From Novosphingobium capsulatum (lineage in GTDB: Bacteria > Pseudomonadota > Alphaproteobacteria > Sphingomonadales > Sphingomonadaceae): a DNA stretch of 64,000 nt. Positions 56,955 to 64,000 of this stretch are shown piece by piece (positions within the stretch are counted from its first letter, which is position 1; every line of letters begins with the position of its first letter). The notes beneath the pieces were generated by a model. It worked only from the letters and a program-made list of their open reading frames with translations, made no database searches and was not told the origin of the DNA. The translations under genes and the position numbers were made by a program. Location of the stretch: positions 1 to 64,000 of the forward strand of contig DQVI01000138.1 in assembly GCA_015661825.1 (NCBI GenBank). Direction: 5' to 3'.

Positions 56955-59039
56955 TTACGGGTTATACTTCGCCAGAAAGCCGCCGATGGCATTGAGCATC
57001 GCCTCGCGGTCGGCCTCACGGGTGAAATAGTGGTCGGCCTTGGGCAGGCTGACATAGTCCACCGTCTTGCCCGCACCGCGCATCCGGCTGGCCATCGAAT
57101 CCGATTGGGAGACGTCAACCGTGATGTCTTCGCGGCCATGGATCAGCAGGAGCGGCGCCTTGATCCGCGCCACCGCATTGAGCGGGGACACCGCCGCGAA
57201 ATCGGGCGTCATCGCCTTCCAGTCATCGGTGAATTTGCCTCTGAACAACTCGTTGCCGAAATCATTGACCTCGCGGCGCAGGCTCGCCACGCCGGAAATG
57301 GAAATGCCGCAGCGATAGAGATCGGGGTCCTTGGCCAGCCCCCACATCGCCGCATAGCCGCCATAGGACGCCCCCACGATGCAGGCGCGTGCCGGATCGG
57401 CCAGCTTTTGCGCCACGGCCCAGTGCAGCGCGTCGGTCAGGTCGTCCTGCATGGCCAGCCCCATCTGCCCCTCGCCCTTGCGCATGAACGCCTCGCCATA
57501 GCCGGTCGATCCGCGGAAATTGGGCTGGATCACCACATAGCCGCGCGCCGCGACATATTGGGCCATATAGTCCCAGTCCGCCGTGTCATGCGCCCAGGGA
57601 CCACCATGAGGCATGACCACCACCGGCAAGGGCGCGGGCACCTTGTCATCGACAAGCCGCGCCTTGGGCAATGTCAGCACAGCCTCGATCTCCAGCCCGT
57701 CGCGCGCCTTGTAGTGCACGAGACTGACCGGATTCTGCGGCCGCTGGCGCAGCGCATCGTTCATCACCGCAATCCGCTGCATCGATGTGCCACGGGCGTT
57801 GTAATAGTAGATCGCACCGGGCGAATCGGGGCGATCGATGGTGACCAGCATGGCATTGCGATCGGCGCTCAGGCTGGAAATGCGAACCCGCTTGCCCGTT
57901 CCCGCCACCGCCTTTTCAAGATCACCCTGAACCTCGGCCAAGACGGGATCGAGCCAGTGGACTGCATCGGCCTGGCCATCGGGGCCCTTCGACAACACGA
58001 CACCAAGCACGGTGTTGCCATCATCGGACTGGATCGTACGCTTGATCCCGATCCCCTCGGGGGCTTCGTAGACCGTGCGCACCGACTTCATGGTCAGCAT
58101 GTCGACCTCGTAAAGACCCGTGCGGCCATCCTCCCCTTCCCGGATAACCAGGGCATGATCGGTGCCCGGAACGAAGACTTCCGGGTCGAACAGGCTCTCG
58201 TGCGCGCGGGTGCTGGCGCGGTCGATCTCGCGCAAGGATGCGCCCGCCTGCGGGCCACGGTACAAGAAGCGCTGGAGGCGCCCCTCCTGCGCATAGCCGT
58301 TGGCCGAGCGCACGATTCCGGCACTGTCGGCCTGCCAGTACATCATGCCCATGCGGGGCATCTGCACGATCTTGTCGTTGCCCCCGGCCAGATTGACACG
58401 CCAGACCGTGGGGTAGAAATCCTGCCCCATGTAGATCGAGTTCTGCGCCGAAACGAGGATCTGCGGCGATCCGTCAGGCGCCACCCAGAGCACGCGCGCC
58501 GCATTCTGCCCGCCACTGTTCCACAAGATCCGCACGATCTTGCCGGTCTTCCGGTTCACCGCGATCAGGCGCGAGACATAGGCCTTGTCAGCCTCCCCGA
58601 ATGGCAACAGCGCCGACAGGTGGACGAGGAGGAAATCGTTGCCGACCCACTGCACCCAGTTCGCCTGGGTCGATTCGGGCACGCCGACCGTAAAAGGCTT
58701 TTCCTTGCCATCGAACAGGTTGCGGATACCGATCACCTGCCGCCCGCCCACGGCCATGAGCCCACCGATCCTTTGCCCGTCAGGCGAAATCGCCGCCTGC
58801 GCCACGAACGGCAGGGCCGCGAACGCCTTGGCATCGGTCGGCAGCGCCACATCCGCATTGGCAACACCGGGAGTGGGAGTGGGAGCGGGAGTGGCCGCCG
58901 CGCTGGCCCCATCGGCCGCCATGGCCACAGTCCCCACCCCGGAGACGCCAAGAAGGGCCACCCCCGCCACCAGCACCGACTTCATCGAAATCCGGGCCGA
59001 AACCCCACCAAATACCCGCACAAAGGCCCCCGAGATCAT
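56955..59039 (-). CDS. Exported S9-family prolyl oligopeptidase-like peptidase
   Basis: A 694-residue exported serine hydrolase with a signal peptide (SVLVAGVALLGVSGVGTVAMAA), a Pro/Thr linker, an N-terminal beta-propeller-type region, and a C-terminal alpha/beta-hydrolase domain. The catalytic triad is Ser in VGASYGGYAAMWG, Asp in HGREDITV and His in PKADHYFTRE; the oxyanion region is PHGGPWAHD. It is similar to dipeptidyl or acylaminoacyl peptidases common in sphingomonads. The start may be ATG 59039 or ATG 58985 (MKSVLVAG), the latter giving a normal signal peptide. Confidence 0.87.
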   Translation of the reverse strand: MISGAFVRVFGGVSARISMKSVLVAGVALLGVSGVGTVAMAADGASAAATPAPTPTPGVANADVALPTDAKAFAALPFVAQAAISPDGQRIGGLMAVGGRQVIGIRNLFDGKEKPFTVGVPESTQANWVQWVGNDFLLVHLSALLPFGEADKAYVSRLIAVNRKTGKIVRILWNSGGQNAARVLWVAPDGSPQILVSAQNSIYMGQDFYPTVWRVNLAGGNDKIVQMPRMGMMYWQADSAGIVRSANGYAQEGRLQRFLYRGPQAGASLREIDRASTRAHESLFDPEVFVPGTDHALVIREGEDGRTGLYEVDMLTMKSVRTVYEAPEGIGIKRTIQSDDGNTVLGVVLSKGPDGQADAVHWLDPVLAEVQGDLEKAVAGTGKRVRISSLSADRNAMLVTIDRPDSPGAIYYYNARGTSMQRIAVMNDALRQRPQNPVSLVHYKARDGLEIEAVLTLPKARLVDDKVPAPLPVVVMPHGGPWAHDTADWDYMAQYVAARGYVVIQPNFRGSTGYGEAFMRKGEGQMGLAMQDDLTDALHWAVAQKLADPARACIVGASYGGYAAMWGLAKDPDLYRCGISISGVASLRREVNDFGNELFRGKFTDDWKAMTPDFAAVSPLNAVARIKAPLLLIHGREDITVDVSQSDSMASRMRGAGKTVDYVSLPKADHYFTREADREAMLNAIGGFLAKYNP

Positions 59040-59134
59040 TTCACTTCAACATATTATCCCCCATAGCGCTGTCCAGCGGGCAAATCGCCGGTTACTTCCA
59101 CATCGGCGGGATCGGCAAAGTCTTCCACATCCAA

Positions 59135-59155
59135 TATTGCGATTGATACGCAATA
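59135..59155. promoter_or_regulatory. Dyad upstream of sdhB and the S9 peptidase
   Basis: tattgcg-attgata-cgcaata is a perfect 7-bp inverted repeat in the AT-rich divergent promoter region. It is a plausible operator; no regulator is assigned. Confidence 0.45.
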
Positions 59156-59291
59156 GTTTAATTTTGATGCCAAGACACTGAATATCGGTGCCACTCCCCC
59201 CTTGCCCCATGCTGCGTTTGCGCTAAGGACGACTCGTGAAGCCGGCTTGGGCGTTGCCCATCGGCAGCCAAGTGGAACAGGATCCGGTTTT

Positions 59292-60074
59292 ATGGCGACT
59301 TTCTCACTCCCGAAGAACTCCACGATCACCGGCAAGGGCCGTCATCACGCGGCCGCGACCCAGGGACGGATCAAGAAGTTCAAGGTCTATCGCTATGATC
59401 CGGACAGCGGTGAAAACCCCCGCTACGACACGTTCGAGATCGACCTCGACCAGTGCGGCCCGATGGTGCTCGACGCGCTGATCAAGATGAAGGGCGAGCA
59501 GGACCCCTCGCTCACCTTCCGCCGTTCGTGCCGCGAGGGCATCTGCGGTTCGTGCGCGATGAACCTCAACGGCCGCAACGGCCTGGCCTGCACGACGGCC
59601 ATCGAGGATCTCAAGGGCGACATCCGCATCACCCCGCTCCCGCACATGGAAGTGATCAAGGACCTCGTCCCCGATTTCACCCACTTCTATGCGCAGTACG
59701 CGTCGATCCGCCCCTGGCTGCAAACCGTTTCGCCCACCCCCTCGGGCAAGGAACGCCTCCAGAGCCCCGAGCAGCGTGAAAAGCTCGACGGCCTCTACGA
59801 ATGCATCCTGTGCGCCTGCTGCTCGACCTCGTGCCCGAGCTACTGGTGGAATTCGGACAAGTTCCTGGGTCCGGCGATCCTGCTCCAGGCCTATCGCTGG
59901 CTGGCCGACAGCCGCGACGAAATGACCGGCGAGCGCCTCGACGAGCTGGAAGATCCCTTCCGCCTCTATCGCTGCCACACCATCATGAACTGCGCCAACG
60001 TGTGCCCCAAGGGCCTCTCGCCCGCACGCGCGATCGCGGAAATCAAGAAGATGCAGGCCGAACGCGCCATCTGA
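59292..60074 (+). CDS. sdhB: Succinate dehydrogenase iron-sulfur subunit
   Basis: SdhB carries electrons from the flavoprotein SdhA to ubiquinone in complex II. The 260-residue protein has a [2Fe-2S] site with C80, C85, C88 and C100 (CREGICGSC), then [16 protein letters not shown] and [17 protein letters not shown] for the [4Fe-4S] and [3Fe-4S] clusters. ATG 59292 gives the normal N-terminus; the ribosome site is weak. It stands alone: sdhC, sdhD and sdhA are not on either side, and a terminator follows. Confidence 0.95.
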   Translation: MATFSLPKNSTITGKGRHHAAATQGRIKKFKVYRYDPDSGENPRYDTFEIDLDQCGPMVLDALIKMKGEQDPSLTFRRSCREGICGSCAMNLNGRNGLACTTAIEDLKGDIRITPLPHMEVIKDLVPDFTHFYAQYASIRPWLQTVSPTPSGKERLQSPEQREKLDGLYECILCACCSTSCPSYWWNSDKFLGPAILLQAYRWLADSRDEMTGERLDELEDPFRLYRCHTIMNCANVCPKGLSPARAIAEIKKMQAERAI

Positions 60075-60105
60075 CGCGCCCGCGCCGCCTTTCTTGCGTC
60101 ATCCC

Positions 60106-60138
60106 AAACGCCGGCCGGGCCACCCCGGCCGGCGTTTT
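60106..60138 (+). terminator. Rho-independent terminator after sdhB
   Basis: aaacgccggccggg and cccggccggcgttt form a 14-bp perfect stem around a short loop and end in TTTT. It lies 31 bases after the sdhB stop and 25 bases before the next start. Confidence 0.85.
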
Positions 60139-60162
60139 GCTTGCATCAGGCCCTTATCCATC

Positions 60163-61281
60163 ATGACCCGCATCACCGAACGCTATGCGCAACTGGTCGC
60201 CTCGGGCCAGCTGCGCCCCGACCCCGAACAGGCCGCCGCCGCCGCCCGGCTCGACCGGTTGCAGCAGGAACTCGAAAGCCCGCCCCCGGCTCCCGGCCTG
60301 TTTGGACGCCTGCTCGGCGCCAAGGCCCCCCCGCCCCCGCGCGGGCTCTACATGTGGGGTGGCGTCGGGCGCGGCAAGTCGATGCTGATGGACCTGTTCC
60401 ACGACAACCTGACCTCGGTGCCCAAGCGGCGTGCCCACTTCCACGCCTTCATGCTCGACGTCCACGCCCGCCTGCGCGAGGCGCGCAAGAGCGAGAGCGG
60501 CGACCCCATCCTGCCCGTGGCCGCCTCGATCGCGGCGGAATGCCGCGTGCTGTGCTTCGATGAAATGGTCGTCAACAACAGCGCCGATGCGATGATCATG
60601 AGCCGCCTGTTCACCGCGCTGATCGTGGAGCACGGGTTGATCGTGGTCACCACCAGCAACCGCGCTCCATCCGAACTGTACAAGAACGGCCTCAACCGCG
60701 AGCACTTCCTGCCGTTCATCGCCCTGGTCGAGGAACGCCTCGACGTGCTGGCCCTCAACGGGCCGGTCGATTACCGACTCTCGCGCCTTCAGGGCGTGAA
60801 CACCTGGCATGTCCCCAATGGCCCGGCGGCCACCGAAGCGGTGCGCGAGGCCTTCTTCCGCCTGACCGACTTCGCCCCCGAAGACAGCGCCAACGTCCCC
60901 AGCGCCGAACTCGACGTGGGCGGCGGGCGCATGCTCCATGTTCCCAAGAGCCTCAAGGGCGTGGGCGTGTTCAGCTTCAAGAAGCTCTGCGCACAGGCCC
61001 GTGGCGCCCCCGACTATCTGGCCATCGCCCGCGCCTACCACACGGTCATCCTCGTGGGCATCCCGCGCCTGGGCCCGGACCAGCGCAACGAAGCGGCCCG
61101 CTTCGTGACGCTGATCGACGCCCTCTACGAACACAAGGTCAAGCTGATCGCCACCGCCGACGCCGATCCCGTTAACCTTTACGAATCAGGCGACGGCCGT
61201 TTCGAGTTCGACAGAACCATCAGTCGCCTGATGGAAATGCAAAGTCAGGACTATCTGGCAAAAGGCCACGGCGAAGACTGA
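60163..61281 (+). CDS. zapE: Cell division ATPase ZapE / AFG1 family
   Basis: A 372-residue AFG1-like AAA-type ATPase. Bacterial ZapE interacts with FtsZ at the constricting ring; mitochondrial AFG1/LACE1 helps degrade respiratory-chain subunits. Walker A is GGVGRGKS at residues 66-73, Walker B is VLCFDEMVV, and the family segment MSRLFTALIVEHGLIVVTTSNRAPSELYKNGLNREHFLPFI follows. No ribosome site is clear before ATG 60163. The neighbour sdhB is a respiratory subunit, so either role could fit; a terminator lies between them. Confidence 0.88.
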   Translation: MTRITERYAQLVASGQLRPDPEQAAAAARLDRLQQELESPPPAPGLFGRLLGAKAPPPPRGLYMWGGVGRGKSMLMDLFHDNLTSVPKRRAHFHAFMLDVHARLREARKSESGDPILPVAASIAAECRVLCFDEMVVNNSADAMIMSRLFTALIVEHGLIVVTTSNRAPSELYKNGLNREHFLPFIALVEERLDVLALNGPVDYRLSRLQGVNTWHVPNGPAATEAVREAFFRLTDFAPEDSANVPSAELDVGGGRMLHVPKSLKGVGVFSFKKLCAQARGAPDYLAIARAYHTVILVGIPRLGPDQRNEAARFVTLIDALYEHKVKLIATADADPVNLYESGDGRFEFDRTISRLMEMQSQDYLAKGHGED

Positions 61282-61318
61282 CCACCAGCCAAAGTCATCC
61301 AACAGAACACACAAACAA

Positions 61319-61346
61319 AAAGCCCGCGATAAACATCGCGGGCTTT
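61319..61346. terminator. Bidirectional Rho-independent terminator
   Basis: aaagcccgcgat and atcgcgggcttt form a 12-bp perfect stem with loop aaac. An A-run on the left and T-rich bases on the right let it act in both directions. It serves zapE and the short minus-strand unit at 61426. Confidence 0.93.
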
Positions 61347-61689
61347 CGTTTCTTTATAGACGCATTACACAAGCAAATGTAAACTTTTGTTAAGTCTATT
61401 TCGCATGTGGCGTCTTTTATCTAGCTTAGTTGAACAGCCAGCGAAGCATGAGAACCTCCATCCACGGTTGGTTCCTCTTGGCTATCACTAACACGGATGG
61501 TTAACAAGTCGTAAACACCCCTCGCGAGCACGCACATCCTACCGACCTGTCCCAATTATAGACAGTCAACTTCATGAAAGATTATGATTTTTTTGATCTA
61601 TCGCAGTGACGCTCCAAGCCTCTGAACGGGCATATCGCCACGCAGGAATTGGCCAAGCGGCTTCACATTCGAATTGAACCTCAAGCGCC
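61347..61689. other. AT-rich intergenic region with a minus-strand micro-ORF
   Basis: This 343-base gap is markedly AT-richer than its surroundings. On the minus strand it holds a possible CtrA-type half site (ttaaccat, 61497-61504), a strong ribosome site, a 7-codon reading frame, and then the terminator at 61319-61346. Elsewhere in the gap nothing is recognised. Confidence 0.5.
61426..61449 (-). CDS. Candidate 7-residue ORF (MLRWLFN) with consensus ribosome site
   Basis: ATG at 61449 is preceded by GGAGG with a 5-base spacer, the strongest Shine-Dalgarno arrangement in the window. The frame encodes M-L-R-W-L-F-N and stops with TAA. About 80 bases later comes a terminator. The layout resembles a leader peptide or a short regulatory transcript with no downstream gene in the same direction. 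Whether it is translated cannot be shown from sequence. Confidence 0.35.
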   Translation of the reverse strand: MLRWLFN

Positions 61690-63966
61690 TCAGACCGCGC
61701 GGATTCGCGCTTCAAGTCCAGCCTGATAGTCCCGGAACATCACATCAAACGGCTGAGGCTTGCTCAAATAATATCCTTGCGCTTGATCACACCCCAGCGC
61801 CGCCAAAAGCCGGAATGTCTCCCGGTCCTCAATGCCTTCGGCCACAACCTTCTGCCCCAGCGCATGAGCCAAGCCGATCGTGCTACTCACAATCGCACGA
61901 TCACGCTCACTGGTCAGAAGGCGAGAGACAAAACGGCGATCAATCTTGAGCTCATCGCTCGGGAGATCAGCCAGATAGGCCAGACTAGCCTCCCCGGTAC
62001 CAAAATCATCGATCGAAAGACGGAACCCCAACTCGCGCAACAAACTCAGGTTATGGACAGCCTCAGCGCGATTGATCAGGCTTGAGGTTTCCGTAATCTC
62101 GATAGTCAGCAACTGCGGATCAATACCGCGCCGCGTCACGATCTCATGGAAGTTTGCGACAAGATCAGGCTTCCCGACCATCTGCGCTGAGAGATTGATA
62201 CTCATCTGGAAGCGCGCGCCCAATGCGTTCATCGATTGGGCAGCCGTAATAGCCCCCTCCAGCACCCAATACGTGAGCGCATCGATGCGCCCCGCTCGCT
62301 CTGCCTGGAGGATGAACTGGTCTGGCGGAATAAATCCACGCGTCGGATGATTCCAGCGTATCAGCGCCTCTGCGCCCGAAATCCTCTGTCCATGGAAGTC
62401 CCATTGAGGCTGAAAAGCCAACCAGATATCACCGTTCCGCAGCCCTTCATCGATGCGAGCATGCAGCGATAATTCCCATGGCGCCTCCGCAAGCCGATGG
62501 GCTTCAAAAACCTCCACAGCGCGCCCACTGCCCAATGCATCATTTGCGCTGGCCAATGCGGAATTGACGCGCGTAAGCGGGTCAATTCCTTCATTGCGAT
62601 CAAGGCCGAAATGGATGTTTGTGTCGAAAGTATGAGTCCCCACCTGCAAGGGAGCCGAAAACAGCGCCCGCAGACCCTCAAGGTGACTCAACTGAACATC
62701 AAGCGGACGCGCCTCTTCGCACCAGGCAAAATGGCCACCATCTCCGTGATAGATCTGTGCCGCCCCGGAGCCGACCGAAAGACGCCTGGCAATCTGCTTG
62801 GCACATTCTCCATGCAGTTCGCGCGGCAACGTCGCCAACATCTCTTCATATCGACCGACAACCGCGACAACAACATCTCGCCCAACCTCTATTGTGGATG
62901 ATGACAATGCCACGAAGTTAGGAAGACCGGAGATACTCGTTTGCTGAATCAAGTTCGTCCGGCGACGCCAAATTCCAATAGCACCATAGCTGCACAGATA
63001 CATGATCGCCAGTTCAGGCGATGCATAAATCCCAAAAATTGCCCTGATCGAGATTGGAAAATAAAAAACAATAAAAACAACGCCGATATAGCACAAAGCC
63101 TTCAGCTTGCGCCCACGCATATTGCTGACAAGCCAAGTCGCCAGAGCCGCAATAATAAGGATCGGCAACGCCCCAACGTCATAACTGAAAGGACGTTTCA
63201 GAGCCTCAGCTCCAGCTATGTCATGAAACACCGGAGGCACGATTCCATGCCCCCAATACCGCAAAGCACCCGTGCCACTTGTTGACGTAACGATAATCGT
63301 CCGCCCAGAGAGGATGCCAGGGTCAACTGTGCCATCGAGAACATCTCGTGCCGAAACATGCGGAACGGTCTTGGGGTCAATTGAAAAATCGGGATAAAAC
63401 AAGCGCCCTTGCTTTGGCTGAACTCCAGCCAAAGCCGACGAGAGCGAAGAATAATCCCGCCCGCCCAATTGAACAACATATGGAGCAGATACAACTGCAT
63501 GAATGAAATTATCATTCCACGCCGAAACATAAACGGAATGATTGCCAACAATTTCCTTTGGAGGGAAATTGAAAACAGCATCATCATGCCGATTTTCTTC
63601 TGAAGAACGAACAACAAAAGAAATATCATTACCAAAACTGTCGATAGCTTTTTTTAGATTATCATCGCCTTTTTTATCAAGCCCGTAAGGCATCCGAACA
63701 TCAAGGAAAATGCGACGGGGCATATCGCGACGTAGTCCGTCGACAATCTTGGATTCACTATCCGTATCGACGTCGCCCAGACTATCAACCGACACAACGA
63801 CAAAGGACGAACGCGCAGAGCGTGTTACAATCTTGTACGCCGTGTTCCAATAAAGATGGGCAACCCCTTCAGCGAGACCAAATGGCCAGGCAGGCCAAAG
63901 CGCGAGGCTTAGCAGCAGCGATATTCCGATCGGGGATCGCAAGAAAGTTCGCATGGACCGTCGCAC
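61690..63966 (-). CDS. CHASE2 - degenerate GGDEF - EAL cyclic-di-GMP phosphodiesterase
   Basis: A 758-residue membrane signalling protein. An N-terminal helix is followed by a CHASE2-type extracytoplasmic sensor (about residues 40-270), ending FHDIAGAEALKRPF, and then three hydrophobic helices (to about 345). A GGDEF-like domain begins SGLPNFVAL but has HGDGGHFAW in place of GGDEF, so it is probably inactive as a cyclase. The EAL domain is complete: EALIRW, NLSAQ, EITET, IDDFGTGEASL, LKIDRRF, AEGIED and QAQGYYLSKP. It should hydrolyse c-di-GMP. ATG 63954 (MRTFLRSP) is an alternative start. The N-terminal coding part is AT-rich compared with the window. Confidence 0.9.
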   Translation of the reverse strand: MRRSMRTFLRSPIGISLLLSLALWPAWPFGLAEGVAHLYWNTAYKIVTRSARSSFVVVSVDSLGDVDTDSESKIVDGLRRDMPRRIFLDVRMPYGLDKKGDDNLKKAIDSFGNDISFVVRSSEENRHDDAVFNFPPKEIVGNHSVYVSAWNDNFIHAVVSAPYVVQLGGRDYSSLSSALAGVQPKQGRLFYPDFSIDPKTVPHVSARDVLDGTVDPGILSGRTIIVTSTSGTGALRYWGHGIVPPVFHDIAGAEALKRPFSYDVGALPILIIAALATWLVSNMRGRKLKALCYIGVVFIVFYFPISIRAIFGIYASPELAIMYLCSYGAIGIWRRRTNLIQQTSISGLPNFVALSSSTIEVGRDVVVAVVGRYEEMLATLPRELHGECAKQIARRLSVGSGAAQIYHGDGGHFAWCEEARPLDVQLSHLEGLRALFSAPLQVGTHTFDTNIHFGLDRNEGIDPLTRVNSALASANDALGSGRAVEVFEAHRLAEAPWELSLHARIDEGLRNGDIWLAFQPQWDFHGQRISGAEALIRWNHPTRGFIPPDQFILQAERAGRIDALTYWVLEGAITAAQSMNALGARFQMSINLSAQMVGKPDLVANFHEIVTRRGIDPQLLTIEITETSSLINRAEAVHNLSLLRELGFRLSIDDFGTGEASLAYLADLPSDELKIDRRFVSRLLTSERDRAIVSSTIGLAHALGQKVVAEGIEDRETFRLLAALGCDQAQGYYLSKPQPFDVMFRDYQAGLEARIRAV

Positions 63967-64000
63967 AGTGGATTACACCATAGGCTTAGTCCAAAATGGT

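Noticed and set aside
59054-59335. 93-codon minus-strand frame between the S9 peptidase and sdhB
   Set aside because: It covers the AT-rich divergent promoter and the sdhB start, has no ribosome site, and its sequence looks like no protein family.

Overview
The window looks like chromosomal DNA of a high-GC alphaproteobacterium, most likely of the order Sphingomonadales (Novosphingobium-like; an inference from gene families and gene order, with no 16S rRNA gene to confirm it). Supporting traits are the Nqo-type nuo order with nuoI between nuoH and nuoJ, an RNase E with an acidic S1 insertion and a C-terminal GWW motif, a PstA with a large periplasmic insert, and a Pho box made of 7-mers spaced 4 bases apart. 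Bases 1-18 are not genomic: they match the end of the standard Illumina adapter, so the window starts at an untrimmed contig edge and the first gene is cut.

Region by region. 1-8.2 kb: a truncated coiled-coil protein, an APC amino acid permease divergent from panB, a TerC/DUF475 membrane protein, a flavodoxin-fold protein, recJ, and a tandem array of four tRNA-Glu genes (three UUC, one CUC). 8.2-12.3 kb: a zinc alcohol dehydrogenase divergent from a succinate-semialdehyde-type dehydrogenase, and a small unknown protein. 12.3-19.8 kb: a complete phosphate-response locus, phoR-pstS-pstC-pstA-pstB-phoU-phoB, with a Pho box ahead of pstS. 20-24.8 kb: a small membrane protein, a bestrophin, then a leftward series DUF1467-rnj-coaX-birA that directly continues the nuo operon.

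24.8-39.6 kb is the complete complex I operon on the minus strand, nuoABCD-[69-aa membrane protein]-[SnoaL-like protein]-nuoEFGHIJKLMN. Most junctions overlap by 1-4 bases. NuoL carries a histidine-rich loop. 39.9-47 kb holds a prepilin peptidase, a thiolase, an SH3-domain protein, a 2-hydroxyacid dehydrogenase, an ammonium transporter and a nitronate-monooxygenase-like flavoprotein. 47-56 kb is a cell-wall and translation cluster (amidase, PBP1A, prfB) divergent from rne, whose roughly 0.6 kb leader contains three consecutive repeat hairpins. 56-64 kb holds an AEC transporter, an S9 peptidase, sdhB, a ZapE-type ATPase, an intergenic unit with a 7-codon reading frame, and an AT-richer CHASE2-EAL c-di-GMP phosphodiesterase.

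No insertion sequence, prophage or CRISPR array was seen; this is mostly core chromosome. The most unusual items are the two extra genes inside the nuo operon, the MLRWLFN micro-ORF unit with a CtrA-like box, the triple-hairpin rne leader, the NuoL histidine loop and the tRNA-Glu array.
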